A stretch of 64,000 nucleotides of DNA from positions 115,464-179,463 of the forward strand of contig JBBHKE010002584.1 of assembly GCA_037447655.1 (NCBI GenBank), given 5' to 3'. Shown here piece by piece: positions 11,180 through 22,500 of this stretch; position 1 is the first letter of the stretch, and every line of letters begins with the position of its first letter. Origin of the DNA: Zygnema cylindricum (taxonomy: Eukaryota > Streptophyta > Zygnematophyceae > Zygnematales > Zygnemataceae). The position numbers were made by a program, and so were the translations under genes. The notes under the pieces were generated by a model. It did no database searches. It was not told the DNA's origin and saw only the letters and a program-made list of their open reading frames with translations.

Positions 11180-12995
11180 AAAAGGGAGATGGACGTGGGA
11201 TAGGTAGTCGTTTTGTTGCGAGAAGTTTTTTCCTTTCATCATCGTTATCAAATTTGACGGAATGGATGTCAAAGTCATCATATATTTTGTCCTTAGTGAG
11301 GTGATAAGCAGGTGGTTTTAAGTATACATGTCGATGTTAGGTTAGACACTTTTCCAAAGTTTCAATTTGGATGGTTATTTGAATAGATCCTAGCCTTCAT
11401 TAAGGATTTTGGGATTGTTGTTGACTATTATTAAAAAATGCTTGAGGATCCACGGAACGACGGTTATATCTGTCAATTGATGATTGTATAAAGCACATTT
11501 TGCCGAGTATAATTGTTTTACTGTAACAGAAGAGCATTTGAGGTGGACTAACCGGTTACATAACATTTTTCGTCGGACAATTTGAATCCACATTCACCAT
11601 GATTGTATGTTTGGAGCGCAGCAGATGACGACAAAAATTCTGAGTCTCTAGAATCTCTACACCGCTCATTGCTATTAGCGTTAAATATTTATTAGTGTTG
11701 ATGTGAATTTATAATTAATAACACTAATTTAGTGCAAGGAGACGTGGCCGATTGTAGTCCACGTCCTTAAGTAATGGTGTTAACTCTATTTTGTGATTTT
11801 TGGCCAAAAAAAGTTGCGACTGAATTAGTGTTATTAGTGTTAACACTAATAACAATGAGCGGTGTAGTTTTTGTATCAACATGCACTGTCTGTCTACGTA
11901 CACAAATTTGTAACCCTAACTGAGTTTAGTACCAGATGACCACAGCATTAGTGGTGATGTATAATCTCCACTTGGCACACTGAGGCCCATAAAGGTGTTG
12001 CAAAAAGGTTAGTCTAACATGTAATGACGTTTTTGTCATAAATAAAACGTCAAAAATATGGAGTACAAATTTGCAAAAAGAGGCTATCAAGCCTGTTTTT
12101 TTCTGTTATTAAAACGCAAGATACGAAACATGAAGGAAGAGACTAAAATTGTAAAAATAGTGCTTGTTTTTCAATGCAAAATCTTATAAGTTATGTTAAC
12201 AGCATTATATGTTTTACTGGTGCACGATCAAGGCTCCTTGAAAAATGTGTTTTAGTGTAGTCGACTAGTTGAAGGACAAAAGGGTAACCAGAAAATATCT
12301 GATGATCTTTTTAGTAGAAAGATTATCTATGGACGTTTTCTGTTCGTCCATACTAAAGTCGCTTATTCTTTTTGTTGTTTGATTGTTTTGTGCTATTTTT
12401 CACTTTTGTTTTGCCCTTTAGTCTTTTCTTTCCCACATAGTGAGATGATTTACTACTGCACGTTTTAACAAAGCTTATTCCTTCTGTATTGAGCTGAAGC
12501 CGCAGGAATTAAAGTTTCAAAGACAATGCTTACTGAACTTCAATGATGGCAATTTTTGACTTGTTTGGCGCATTTTTGCAATCTTATGAAATGATCCTCC
12601 ACCACATTCAAATTTCAATAGTGGACTTTTTTGCCAAACTGGACTAAAGCTTTCAAAGCAAGATATCGCAAGAAAAAATAAATTCAAAAATACAGTATAC
12701 AGTTGAAGTACAGTTTCCATGGTATGACAACACAACGTTTTCATTGGAAAGATAATCACAAACGGCTTAACTTGCATACAAAAAAAAAAACAAAAAAAAC
12801 AAAAAAAAAACAAACTGTACATTTGCTCGCTTCCCTAACTGCCAGATATACAATTTACAACCAGTAAAATAAGGTGGTCAAACTGCCTCATAAATAAATA
12901 AAAATAACTGCAATCGCATGTACAAGATACGAAAGAGAAAGGCAGGAAAAAATAATATGACAGGCAAATAAAACGACGCACTATTCTTATGTGGG
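11180..12995. other. Convergent intergenic region
   Basis: Lies between the 3' ends of the F-box gene (+) and the glycosyltransferase gene (-). Apart from the MITE at 11657-11867 and an A-rich run near 12781-12811, no gene is seen. It probably holds both 3' untranslated regions. Confidence 0.5.
11657..11867. mobile_element. MITE, TA-target (pogo/mariner-type ends)
   Basis: A 211-bp element with imperfect inverted termini of 28 bp. The left end is CTACACCGCTCATTGCTATT. The right end, reverse-complemented, starts CTACACCGCTCATTGTTATT. They differ at two of 28 positions. Inside the TA dinucleotides the termini start CACCGC, as do the pogo elements at 37725 and 48059, which suggests mobilisation by that transposase. 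There is no coding capacity. Confidence 0.85.
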
Positions 12996-15900
12996 TTAGT
13001 ATGATTGTCTCCTTACGGGAACTCCGAAATGATCCATTCTCATGGCACAACTACTGTCTCTAAAAATCATCGCGGCCGCAGTTCCATTGCCCGTAATGCT
13101 CGCAAAGTAGGCGAAGGTGTTCACACTATCTTCGGCCTCCAATAGGACGTGAGCTTTCGACATCATGTAAAACTCCATCATAGACAATGTACCTTTAAAA
13201 TTGGTTTCCGAACTAATCGCCTCATTCGGGGCCGAGTAGAAAACATCTCCTAAGCTTTGTAGCTTCCTAACAAAAACCGGTTTAAGGACGGGATTGTCAA
13301 CCGCGAGGAATATTTTCAAAGGACTAGTTTCGACCTCTTGTCTTCTCTCCGTCGGTAAAGAATCTCTAAGTGCATCGACAATGGTAGAGATACACTTCCA
13401 CAACAATTTGTCGGTATACTTCAATTCAAGTTCCTGCCTGCCTTCTTCATCTGCCTTATCGGTAACTCTAAAATGGATCGCGACATCGAAGGTAAGATTA
13501 ACATCATTGTGAAGTTTTTGTATGAGGGGAGACGATGAGTCAGATTGGTCAGATTGGTCGGATGGGGCAGATGGGGAAAATATGACTTCTTTTGTTTCTT
13601 TCAATTTCTTACCGAGGTTTTGCTCGACAAAAGTCGAAAGAAAATCCTTCGCTCCACCCGGGATAAGTGCGTGAATTGCACGAGAGTAAACACACCACAA
13701 ATCCTTGCATTTAAAGGCAGAAAAAATGCACTTTTGGAGAGGTTTGTTTGTGACCCAATAGTCGTCAAACGTTCTCGATGTGTTCACCAAAACAATCGGA
13801 GCAGATAAACGCAATTGTTTGAGGACACCTGGAAGGACCGACAGAAAAAAGGACGAAGAAAACGATAAGAATACGGATAAGGATAAGGATGAGGAAAGGG
13901 ACAAGGGAAAGATAAAAAAAACGACGAGGAATGGGAAAAGGAAAAGGAAAAGGAAAAGGAAAAGGAAAAGGAAAAGGAAAAGGAAAGGGAAAAGGAAACT
14001 GAGAAGGATTGGGATTTTTTGGGTTTGGTTGAGGAGAATGTGTTAGTCACAAAGGGAAGCTCGATGAAGATTGTTAAGTAATGACAAGGTGATCACAAAC
14101 AAGAGAAATTTGACTCACGTCATTGTGAGTAACTTTAGAATTAGACTAACTACACTTGTGAAATATTAATAACATGTCATGAGGAACTGTACACTTTGGG
14201 TTACTCACAAACGCATGGTTACTCATAAAACTGGATGATTATTCATAAATAAATGTAAACTCTGAAAGTGAGATTACTCTATAAATAAACTGCATAAATT
14301 CCGTGTATGATCCCCTCCTAAAGGGTGAACTTGGTGTGGGTTAGGAGATAGTACAACAACCATATATGTGAAAACTTGACACTGGAATAATTAGTGTATA
14401 ATGATTCAATAATTAAAACATAAAAAACTAATGAAACAAATAAGGGCTCACCTATGTGGTTACAAAAGAAGGTGGTGTGTCACGCTTACAACCGAATGGT
14501 GGCAAGGATATAATGGAAAAACAAAATCAAAGACAGAAAAGTTTTCATCTTTGATTTCTCAATAGACTGTTAACTGGCAATTGTTACCTCAATATAGTTT
14601 TTGATCATTTACCAGTCCTCACTCTCTGCATTCAACCACTCCACATCATCTTCCCCTCCCCTTTTGTCCTCCAGGTCCTTGTGGTTACAAAAAAACGTAC
14701 CATTTCCCTTCTGTACTGTAACCAAAGTGGTGGGTCCAAGCTCTTGGAGCTCACTGAGTGCTTGAGATGGTGTCTCGTAGTGCTCCCAATGGATGGAATC
14801 TAATCCACAATGGAACAAATCACAGAGAGTGTCGAATACTGGAGTGTGATCCGATGCATGGAACCGTACAAGTCGACGGCCCGTCAGTTTTGCATAAATG
14901 AACGATGACACATAACCTCGAAAAGAGTTTCCGAGGCCGGGTCGGGGCAAAACGACAAGGGTTCGGAGACCCTTACGAGTCAAATTATGGATCCGAGAGA
15001 TTGGCAATCTGGTCACTTGCAACAAACAGAGAAGAGAAAGGAAGGGAGGGAGGGAGGGAGGGAGGAGGGAGGGACAGAGGGAGGGAGGAAGAGGGATTTT
15101 AAAAAATAAATCTACACAGAGATAGAAACGGCAAAAACTAGACATTCAAGGTTGTTCCCACCAAAAAAATAAAGACATGATTCTCTCAAGTGTTCGAGGA
15201 ACGATTTTTACAATTTTATTTATAAAACCTAACCTCGGATGTATGACAAAGTGTAGTAACTAGTGTCTTGCTAAATTTCAGAGGTCATGAGTTTGTCTTT
15301 GATAGACCAATTAACAACATCCTACCTGCAACCAGGTGTTGAAACTTAAAATAACTCCTCCGCTGATACTCCAATATAAATATTTTTTAAACAAAAGTTC
15401 AAATCTTCATAAAATCCTTTAAGAAAAAGTTAAAACGACAAGGTATACTCAAAATCCTAAATCCTAGATAATGCAAGAAAGGCAACTTAAATTATGGAGG
15501 GTGACATAAAAGCACAACTTATCAGTACACACGTAAAACTATGTCGATAGAATCTTGTAAGAACAGGTATATGTTTGTCGACGGTGTCGTCTAACAATTC
15601 GATCTTCTTGTGTGAAGCACAATGACATGAATGCATAACTTATATGTGCTTGAAATGGTTAAATTCCCCTGTTGTTTAAAAAGTGGAAATACATGGACAA
15701 TCACACATATGCTAATTATTACAGTTCAGATGAACATACATTGAAGTTTGTTTCGTCCTATCACAAAGATTATTCGTCGGGTTGTTGAAATTGTCCAGCA
15801 AAATAAAACAATTTGAAAGCGCAACTTCCAGTTAAAATACCTGGTCTTCATCGTATTTTGCGATTCTACCATTTTAACGACTCACAATACCACAACAATC

Positions 15901-17246
15901 AATTTTTGACCAACCACATTGAACCTCAATTTTTGACCCCCTTCAAAACCTATTGATTGAGAGAGATAAGATAAAAACCAGTTATCATGTAAAACGGAGG
16001 CAAGCAGTATTTCATTTTCTATTAAAAAAGACAACAAAGAAGAAAAGGACGAAATGGACAAATAGGACAAAAAGCAACATGCACAAGAAACCCATAAATA
16101 TTCAATTATTTGTTATCTTTTTCCCATTTTTTCCCAAATTTTGTCAAAAAAAACTCACGTATCGACCGATTGAAGAATTCGGTTCTTCACAAATGCTCGA
16201 CAGCTCCGGACTCCCATGTCGATGATGTCATCCTTGACGTAAATCGACCGCCACCTCTTCGATTGACTTTTATTTGGCGCCGTGTGATTGGTCCGCTGCC
16301 CGGGGACCAATCCTTTGGCGAGTCTCTCGGCCGCCAATTCCTTCCAAAGAAGAATCCTTTGTTGTTTTGAAAGACGACGATTACCGGTTCCCATGTTTCT
16401 CCGTTCCGTTGATTGATTTATATCACTGGAAACTTTCTTAAGTTTTTTTTTTTTCCTGTAAACAACCTTTTGAGTTTCATCTCCCTTCCTCCTCCTCCTT
16501 TCACCAACGGTTACAAATTGCTTACCCTTCCCCCCTTGACCATCTACTACTGCCCCCTTTCTTCCCTCTTCTTCAGCATTTTTTTTACTCTTACTAGACA
16601 TTAAATTCAAAAAACTATCCCCTTGCCATCTGCCCTCTCCCTCCACCTCCCATGGCTCCTCCTCCGCCTCCTCCTCCTCTCTCGCCTCCTCTCTCTCCAT
16701 TTCTTCTATCTCCCTCGCCTTCTTTCCCTTCTTCTCCTCTTCCCAAACCCCTCTCCCAAACCCTTTCTCTCCCTCGACCACCTTCAGATCCACCACTCCC
16801 TCCTCTCCCTGGTCTCCCTCCCCTCCCTTCCCTCCTCCCTTCCCTTCCAGTTCCGCCTCCCTCTCCTCCTCCTCCATGACCACCTCGTCGAACTCTCCTC
16901 CTACCTCTCTGTACGCTTCAGAGCTCCATTCCTGCCACGTGTCCTCCTGCTTCTCGAATGCCTCGCCTTCCCCGGACCCGTCATCATCCCAGGTTTCCCG
17001 CCACGTGGATTCCTCATATTTCACCACGTCCAGTTGTCCTGATTCGCCACGTGGCACCTTCTCCCTCAAAGTTAGACGTGACTGGATCCTCCCTTTTGGT
17101 ACGGAAGTCGTCCGTACAAGCAATACGAGGAGGAAGGCGATGACGACGGCTGCCATGAAAGGAAGGAGGCGGCCATGGCTGCCTGTCCTGGGCGAGAAGT
17201 AGCGGCGAAGAAGACGGGAAATTTCCTGGAAGCAGCCAGGAGACAT
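12996..17246 (-). CDS. Fucosyltransferase-like type II membrane glycosyltransferase
   Basis: Probably a Golgi enzyme transferring a sugar (fucose by family resemblance) to a glycan. Minus-strand exons 17246-16159, 15008-14623 and 13828-12996 give 768 residues. Donors GTGAGT and GTGAGG and acceptors ACCAG and CCAG all keep phase. The ATG at 17246 precedes a short basic segment and one membrane helix (residues 27-44, LLPFMAAVVIAFLLVLLV), the type II signal-anchor layout. An ATG at 17363 would add 39 residues drawn partly from a MITE. A Glu/Gly/Lys-rich stem of some 200 residues follows. Catalytic-domain motifs are LVVLPRPGLGNSFRGYVSSF (a GxGN nucleotide-sugar loop, about 380-400), VAIHFRVTDKADEEG (HxRxTD-like), KIFLAVDNPVLKPVF and a C-terminal SMMEFYMMSKAHVLL. 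These are shared by GT23/GT37/GT68-type fucosyltransferases. Exact family and acceptor are open. Confidence 0.78.
13926..14009. repeat. (AAAAGG)n hexanucleotide tract in GT intron 2
   Basis: About 10-12 copies of GGAAAA/AAAAGG. On the sense (minus) strand this is CCTTTT, lying 100-180 bases before the 3' splice site at 13829 and continuing into further pyrimidine-rich sequence, so it extends the intron's polypyrimidine tract. Confidence 0.85.
15034..15100. repeat. (GGGA)n tract in GT intron 1
   Basis: A run of GGGA/GGGAG units. On the sense (minus) strand it is CCCT-rich and ends about 25 bases before the acceptor at 15010-15009. It probably serves as, or has expanded from, the polypyrimidine tract. 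Confidence 0.8.
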
Positions 17247-17323
17247 GGCTCCGCCTCTCACGCGGACATGCTCGATTCGAAATTCGGCGATGGACTTTTT
17301 TCTTTTTGGCCTCTTTGAAGATG

Positions 17324-17539
17324 CACCCCGTATCGCTATTAGGGTTAATAAATTTTTCGCCACTTAAAACATCTTTTCTCCGTACACACTTGTCGGATTC
17401 TCAATTTGAGACCGCCAATCGGAAGCTGAGAATCTTACCTTTCAATCCCAACCGTTACATCCACAATCCGACAGGTGTGTACGGAGAAAAGATGTTTAAG
17501 AGACGAAAAATTTACTAACAGTAATAGCGATTCACGGTG
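17324..17539. mobile_element. Foldback MITE beside the GT gene start
   Basis: The ends read CACCCCGTATCGCTATTAGG on the left and, reverse-complemented, CACCGTGAATCGCTATTACT on the right. Inside lies a second inverted repeat of about 35 bp (TTAAAACATCTTTTCTCCGT and its complement) that would fold into a hairpin. A second copy in the opposite orientation is at 29628-29827. The element begins only 78 bp upstream of the GT start codon, so it may supply leader or promoter sequence. Confidence 0.85.
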
Positions 17540-17845
17540 TAGCGTACGAAGTTGTTGCGGACCGTACGGTACGAGTTCCGTATACCGTGCGGAACCTTAA
17601 AAATACTGTAGTAGCGCGTCTACGACCGAAGGCCGCACTAAATTAAATCTATCGGAGTCAAATAGTCAATTCAATACAGCAGGTTTGCCGTATTTCCCTC
17701 CATTCCGTACTACACACTGTACTCACTACTCCGTGCATTTATTCCGTACTCCATGTCTCCAGCTCTCCATCCATGACGACGAGAGGGAGGGCGGGCCATG
17801 GGAGGACATGCGATTTACATGTGAACGGTGACAGGTTCTGTTACT

Positions 17846-17930
<85 letters not shown>

Positions 17931-18145
17931 GCTCGTTTCTCTCTTTGCTCCTCTCTTCTTTCTCTCCGAAGCACATATTTATTCTCTCTATCCGGACAAA
18001 CACGCGACGGAAGGTTTTTTGAAGCTCCTGTTCTGTCCTGGCACCTGTCATTTTCCGTACAGGTGATACGTACCTCGTCGAACTTCCTCGTGCAGACCTC
18101 CGAATTGATTTCTTTGGCTGCCGTACAGTGGACTGACTGACTGCA
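17540..18145. promoter_or_regulatory. Bidirectional upstream region with (CT)n tract
   Basis: Separates the divergent GT (-) and carboxypeptidase (+) starts. It holds a (CT)n run at about 17850-17930 that is pyrimidine on the carboxypeptidase sense strand, and many CCGTAC/GTACGG words. No clear TATA box was found. The (CT)n run probably lies in the carboxypeptidase leader, as in the F-box gene; that part is inferred. Confidence 0.45.
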
Positions 18146-19487
18146 ATGCTCGGCAATGGAAATCTGCTGACGTCACTGGCTTTTGTACTCTCGACCCTAA
18201 TTATAAATGCTAAAGGGCTGACGAGTGGCCGCCATTTGTTGAATCAGGAGGTAGGAAGATGACTGTCATTTCCAAATGTAGTAGAGTGTGTGTTTAAAAG
18301 TTAGATGATTTGTTTAATAACGAGGCGCTAGAGATGATTGATTCAAATTTTGAAGGGGCAATTTGAGAATTTGACAATCGGAAGAAATCACAGTTTGTTT
18401 TCACTCGAATCTTTTGTTGGTTTGTTTTATGCGAGGGAAAAATAACGTTTGTTAACATATGTTGTATATTTTATTCAAAGCAAGTTTTTTCATGTGTGCA
18501 TGTTGGGTTGCATGTAATTCTATCACTTTGGAGCTCACAAAAGTATAGTGACTGGATGTTTTTTTTCTTTAGTTGATGGATTTTTTTTTTTACAAAGTAG
18601 TAGATATTTTTTCTTACTGTCTGAAGCAATGCACATCAAAGTGTTATAGGTAATGAACTTCTGTTTGTTTCACTGCCCATCTCTGTTAGAGACTCTAATT
18701 CGAGCGAGGGTTTTTTTGACCCAAAATCATAAATTAGTGTTAATAAAGCTTATTAAGTGGCCCATAATGAATTGCAGAACATAATAGATGGCAGAACATA
18801 ATGTAGTGTAGTTAATAATGATAAAGTGTTAACGCTAATATTAACTAACTCTAATACATAATTTAGTGTAGCTAATAAAGGTGAGCGTTAATAATTCATT
18901 TCTCTAACAGCAGTGGGTGGTGTACGGAACTCAATCTGAGTTGTTATGCAACAAAAATGATTTTGAGTTTGGGCTGGTGTTAAAAAAACGAGAAGGCATC
19001 TTTTTCAAATGTGTCGCCAAAATCGTTTTCTTTCTAATTTTTTCATGACATGTCTCACCGTTTCCAAAGTTTGTCTATCAAAGACTGTGAAGGTGAAGTA
19101 ACTTGACTCTTCTTTGGTTACATGCAGGCACAAGGACAAACTTCCGGGAGTCAGGAATTTGCCAAACCAAATTACACTTATTATCATGCAAGGTATGATA
19201 CTCCTAGAGACCTTTCCCTGAGATTCACTACATCTTTGTGATGCTCAATTATTCACAATACTAAGAATAGTTAATGCGGTAGGAATTCTTCTACTCATAA
19301 TTGGACATTTAATAATCTTCCTTGTGAACAAAAGTTATTTTTTCTATATGCGCCGTCTTCTATATCACCCGCTTCTCCCACCTCTGTTGTCTTTACCTTT
19401 CTTTTCACGAATTCGGAAATTTGCATGCATCCTAACAATTCTATTTCCGAAATTTTCATTGTTTGAAACTCAAGCTCAGAACGAGAT

Positions 19488-19566
<79 letters not shown>

Positions 19567-22500
19567 GGTGCCTATGGTGCAGTGATGTCCTCCTCCAGCA
19601 AATCAAAGAGCTTGCAGCACGACATCCAAAAATGCTGACAGTAAGTCCAATACACATCCGAACAAACATACCAGTAGATATAAATTTGACAAAAAAACCA
19701 ATGATACTCATGTATATCTACAGCAATTGCATAAAACTCTATCAAAGGTTGATTTGAAAGTGTGTGCCTATCCTGGGCATATATGGAGACTGCTATTGAT
19801 TACTTATGATTCTCCCTTCCATACACTTTTGTCGCATTTGGACGTAAGTGGGACAACTGCTTTTTGGATGTGGATCGATAGGATTGTCATGTCGATGGTT
19901 TCAAAAATTTTGAACTTGCAGTTGCATTTTCAAATAGATGTTGTCACATTGAAAATGAATCAATGCTTATAATGGGATGACAAAGTATCTGTATAGACAG
20001 GAAGGTTTTCTTATTTGAGCTACTCAAATGATCTGTTGACTAACGGAAAATGGTATCAACAACTTTTCGTATATTGAATGTTGTGTTCCAATGGTGGTCT
20101 TCTGGAACCAACATTACGATAAGAAGACCAACATTTTCCTGGTCTTTGGAAAAATTTTGGTTCAGAATTTTCCATAAGACCGGAAAGTCGCAACTTTCAG
20201 AACGTGTTCTGGCCAGTTTTTAGCTTTGTTTTGAATGAACCCTTATACATGACGTGTGCAAGTTAATAATGTGTTAATTGTTATATTTTGTGTTACAGTT
20301 TATGAGAAAATCATTTGTGCAAGTTTATGATTCTTACACTATGTCTTATAGTTTATGAAAACATTATGTGTGCAAGTTTTTGGTTGGGACACGTGTCAGG
20401 TGGAAGTTGATCGGTTGGAGCTTGCAGGCTACTCGGCCGAGCTCCATTCTGTGACTCTTGCAACTGGAGGGAAATATAATGGGGATATGGACACAGACCT
20501 CAGAATAAGAGCACTTCTGGTGAGTCTCCGGTTGTTCTGTTGTTAAGTTACACATTGATTTACTCAAAAAGTCCGTTGTGGAGATTGTTTTTTTCGATAT
20601 GAAGTGATGTGTGTCTTGTTGAATTACGTTGGGATTTCATTGTAGTATACTATCCCTATTATAAGATGTTGAGGAACTACATTATTGTTGCAATATATTA
20701 AATAACCTGTACACACTCGAACCTGCACCCTAAAAAAACCTAAAAATCTTGCCTTGTAGTGTTAATGATGATGCCGTTTTACAGTATGTGCAGGTCACAA
20801 TTTTTTGGAGAGTATAGCATTGTCCATTTTCATTGACAATCCCCTAAACTGGACTGCTCTGTGCTTGCAAAATAAAATAAAAACCAAACGAATCCCAAAA
20901 CACTGAATAGATTAATTCAGTGTTAATTCGTGATGTGGTAAGAGCGATTGACTGTATACTGTGAGTGCATGCACTGTGTGGTTAAATTTGTATTCGTATA
21001 CCAGGCAGTTTCACACAAATTTAAACTGCTCTTTTTCTGCTGATAATTGTGGTAGTTTCGTAATTTGAAAGTATCGCAAGTATTTAAAGTATCAAATACC
21101 AAGGACCTGTTTTTAAGACCTCTGCATCACTAATGTAAATTTGCACATGCAAACTTAATGTTATTACTGCTGCATGCTGCATTTTGATAGTACGCTTTTT
21201 GTCCTTTTTATAAAATGGTCAAAAAATGAAAACAATGAAGCTCTTGGCAGTTTCTATCCATAAACTAAGTTGTAAGTTCCCTCAGTTGAACCTGCTGTGG
21301 ACGGTTTTTGAAATCATTTAGTAGAATTTTGATTTTTTGTCGAAGACAAACATAAGATCAAATCAGTTAAGGTTTGACTCTCATGTCTCAACAATCTCCT
21401 ACAAGATTTCTTTTCTCGAGGAGATACCGCATGTGAAATTTTAAACTGGCATGTCTAGTAATCCTCTCAATTTGCGCTTCATTTCTGAACCTCTTGTGAT
21501 AACCTAGAGTCTAAAGAACAGGTTACGATGTTGGCGTTTTGACTAATCTTCCATGAAGACTTGTTTTGTGAGAGCGCTCACTAGGATTTTGGTCAGCATG
21601 GGAGGGAACCAATCACCTCCGAAGTTGCGTTACGGCTTTTGTTAATGCTCGTGGGAGAGAGGCCGATGAGAAAAGAGTATAGAAAAGCTTGGGATCATCT
21701 CCTACCACATTTGGTGTTGAAGGTAAGAATCGGTAAAAAAGCTTCAATTCAAGAATGACAAGACTCTTACTGGCTTATTTTTTATGTCAACTTACCTTAG
21801 AAAGTTGGGTCATAGGTTATGTGAAAGGTTTTAATGTGCCAATGAACACTGGTCCGTCAATGTTGACTAGAAATTAGTGTTGGGTATCGAGGACCCATTG
21901 CCGATATTCGATATATATCGAATTTCATGTACCCGATATTCGATATATCGCTTCGATATATCGAATTTCAAATTATCGCGATATATCGCCGATATATCGT
22001 ATCGACGATATATCGAAAATGAAAATTTTACCAATTTTTTTCAAAACCCCCCCCCCCCCCCCCCCCCCCGCGCTCAGTGGGGGGGGGGGGGCAAAATATC
22101 CGTACGATTTTTCGTACGATTCTCCGTACGCTTTTTCGTACGGTTTTCCATACTCTGACTGTACGGATATGCAATTTTTGCGATATATATCGTGATAATT
22201 TATGTTGGTCCCGGTACGATATATCGAGGAATCTGCTCGATCGATATTCGATATATCGAATATCGAAATTATCGCGATATGAAACTACCCGATACCCAAC
22301 ACTACTAGAAATACTTACCACATTTATGGAACAGTTCAATAAGTGAAAGCGTCTATGTCAACCGGTACAGAAAATAAACAATAAAAACCTCACAAAGCTT
22401 GGTGCGCCGAATTTCTTCATAAGAAGTGGTCTATTTTGAGTTGAAATCTTGTAAGTGGAGCTTTAATTGTGCATCAATGCATCACAGAAAATAGTGTTTT

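Noticed and set aside
16623-17042. Plus-strand Leu/Pro/Ser-rich frame opposite GT exon 1
   Set aside because: It is antisense to the Glu/Gly/Lys-rich stem of the GT gene, whose three exons keep phase and carry conserved motifs.
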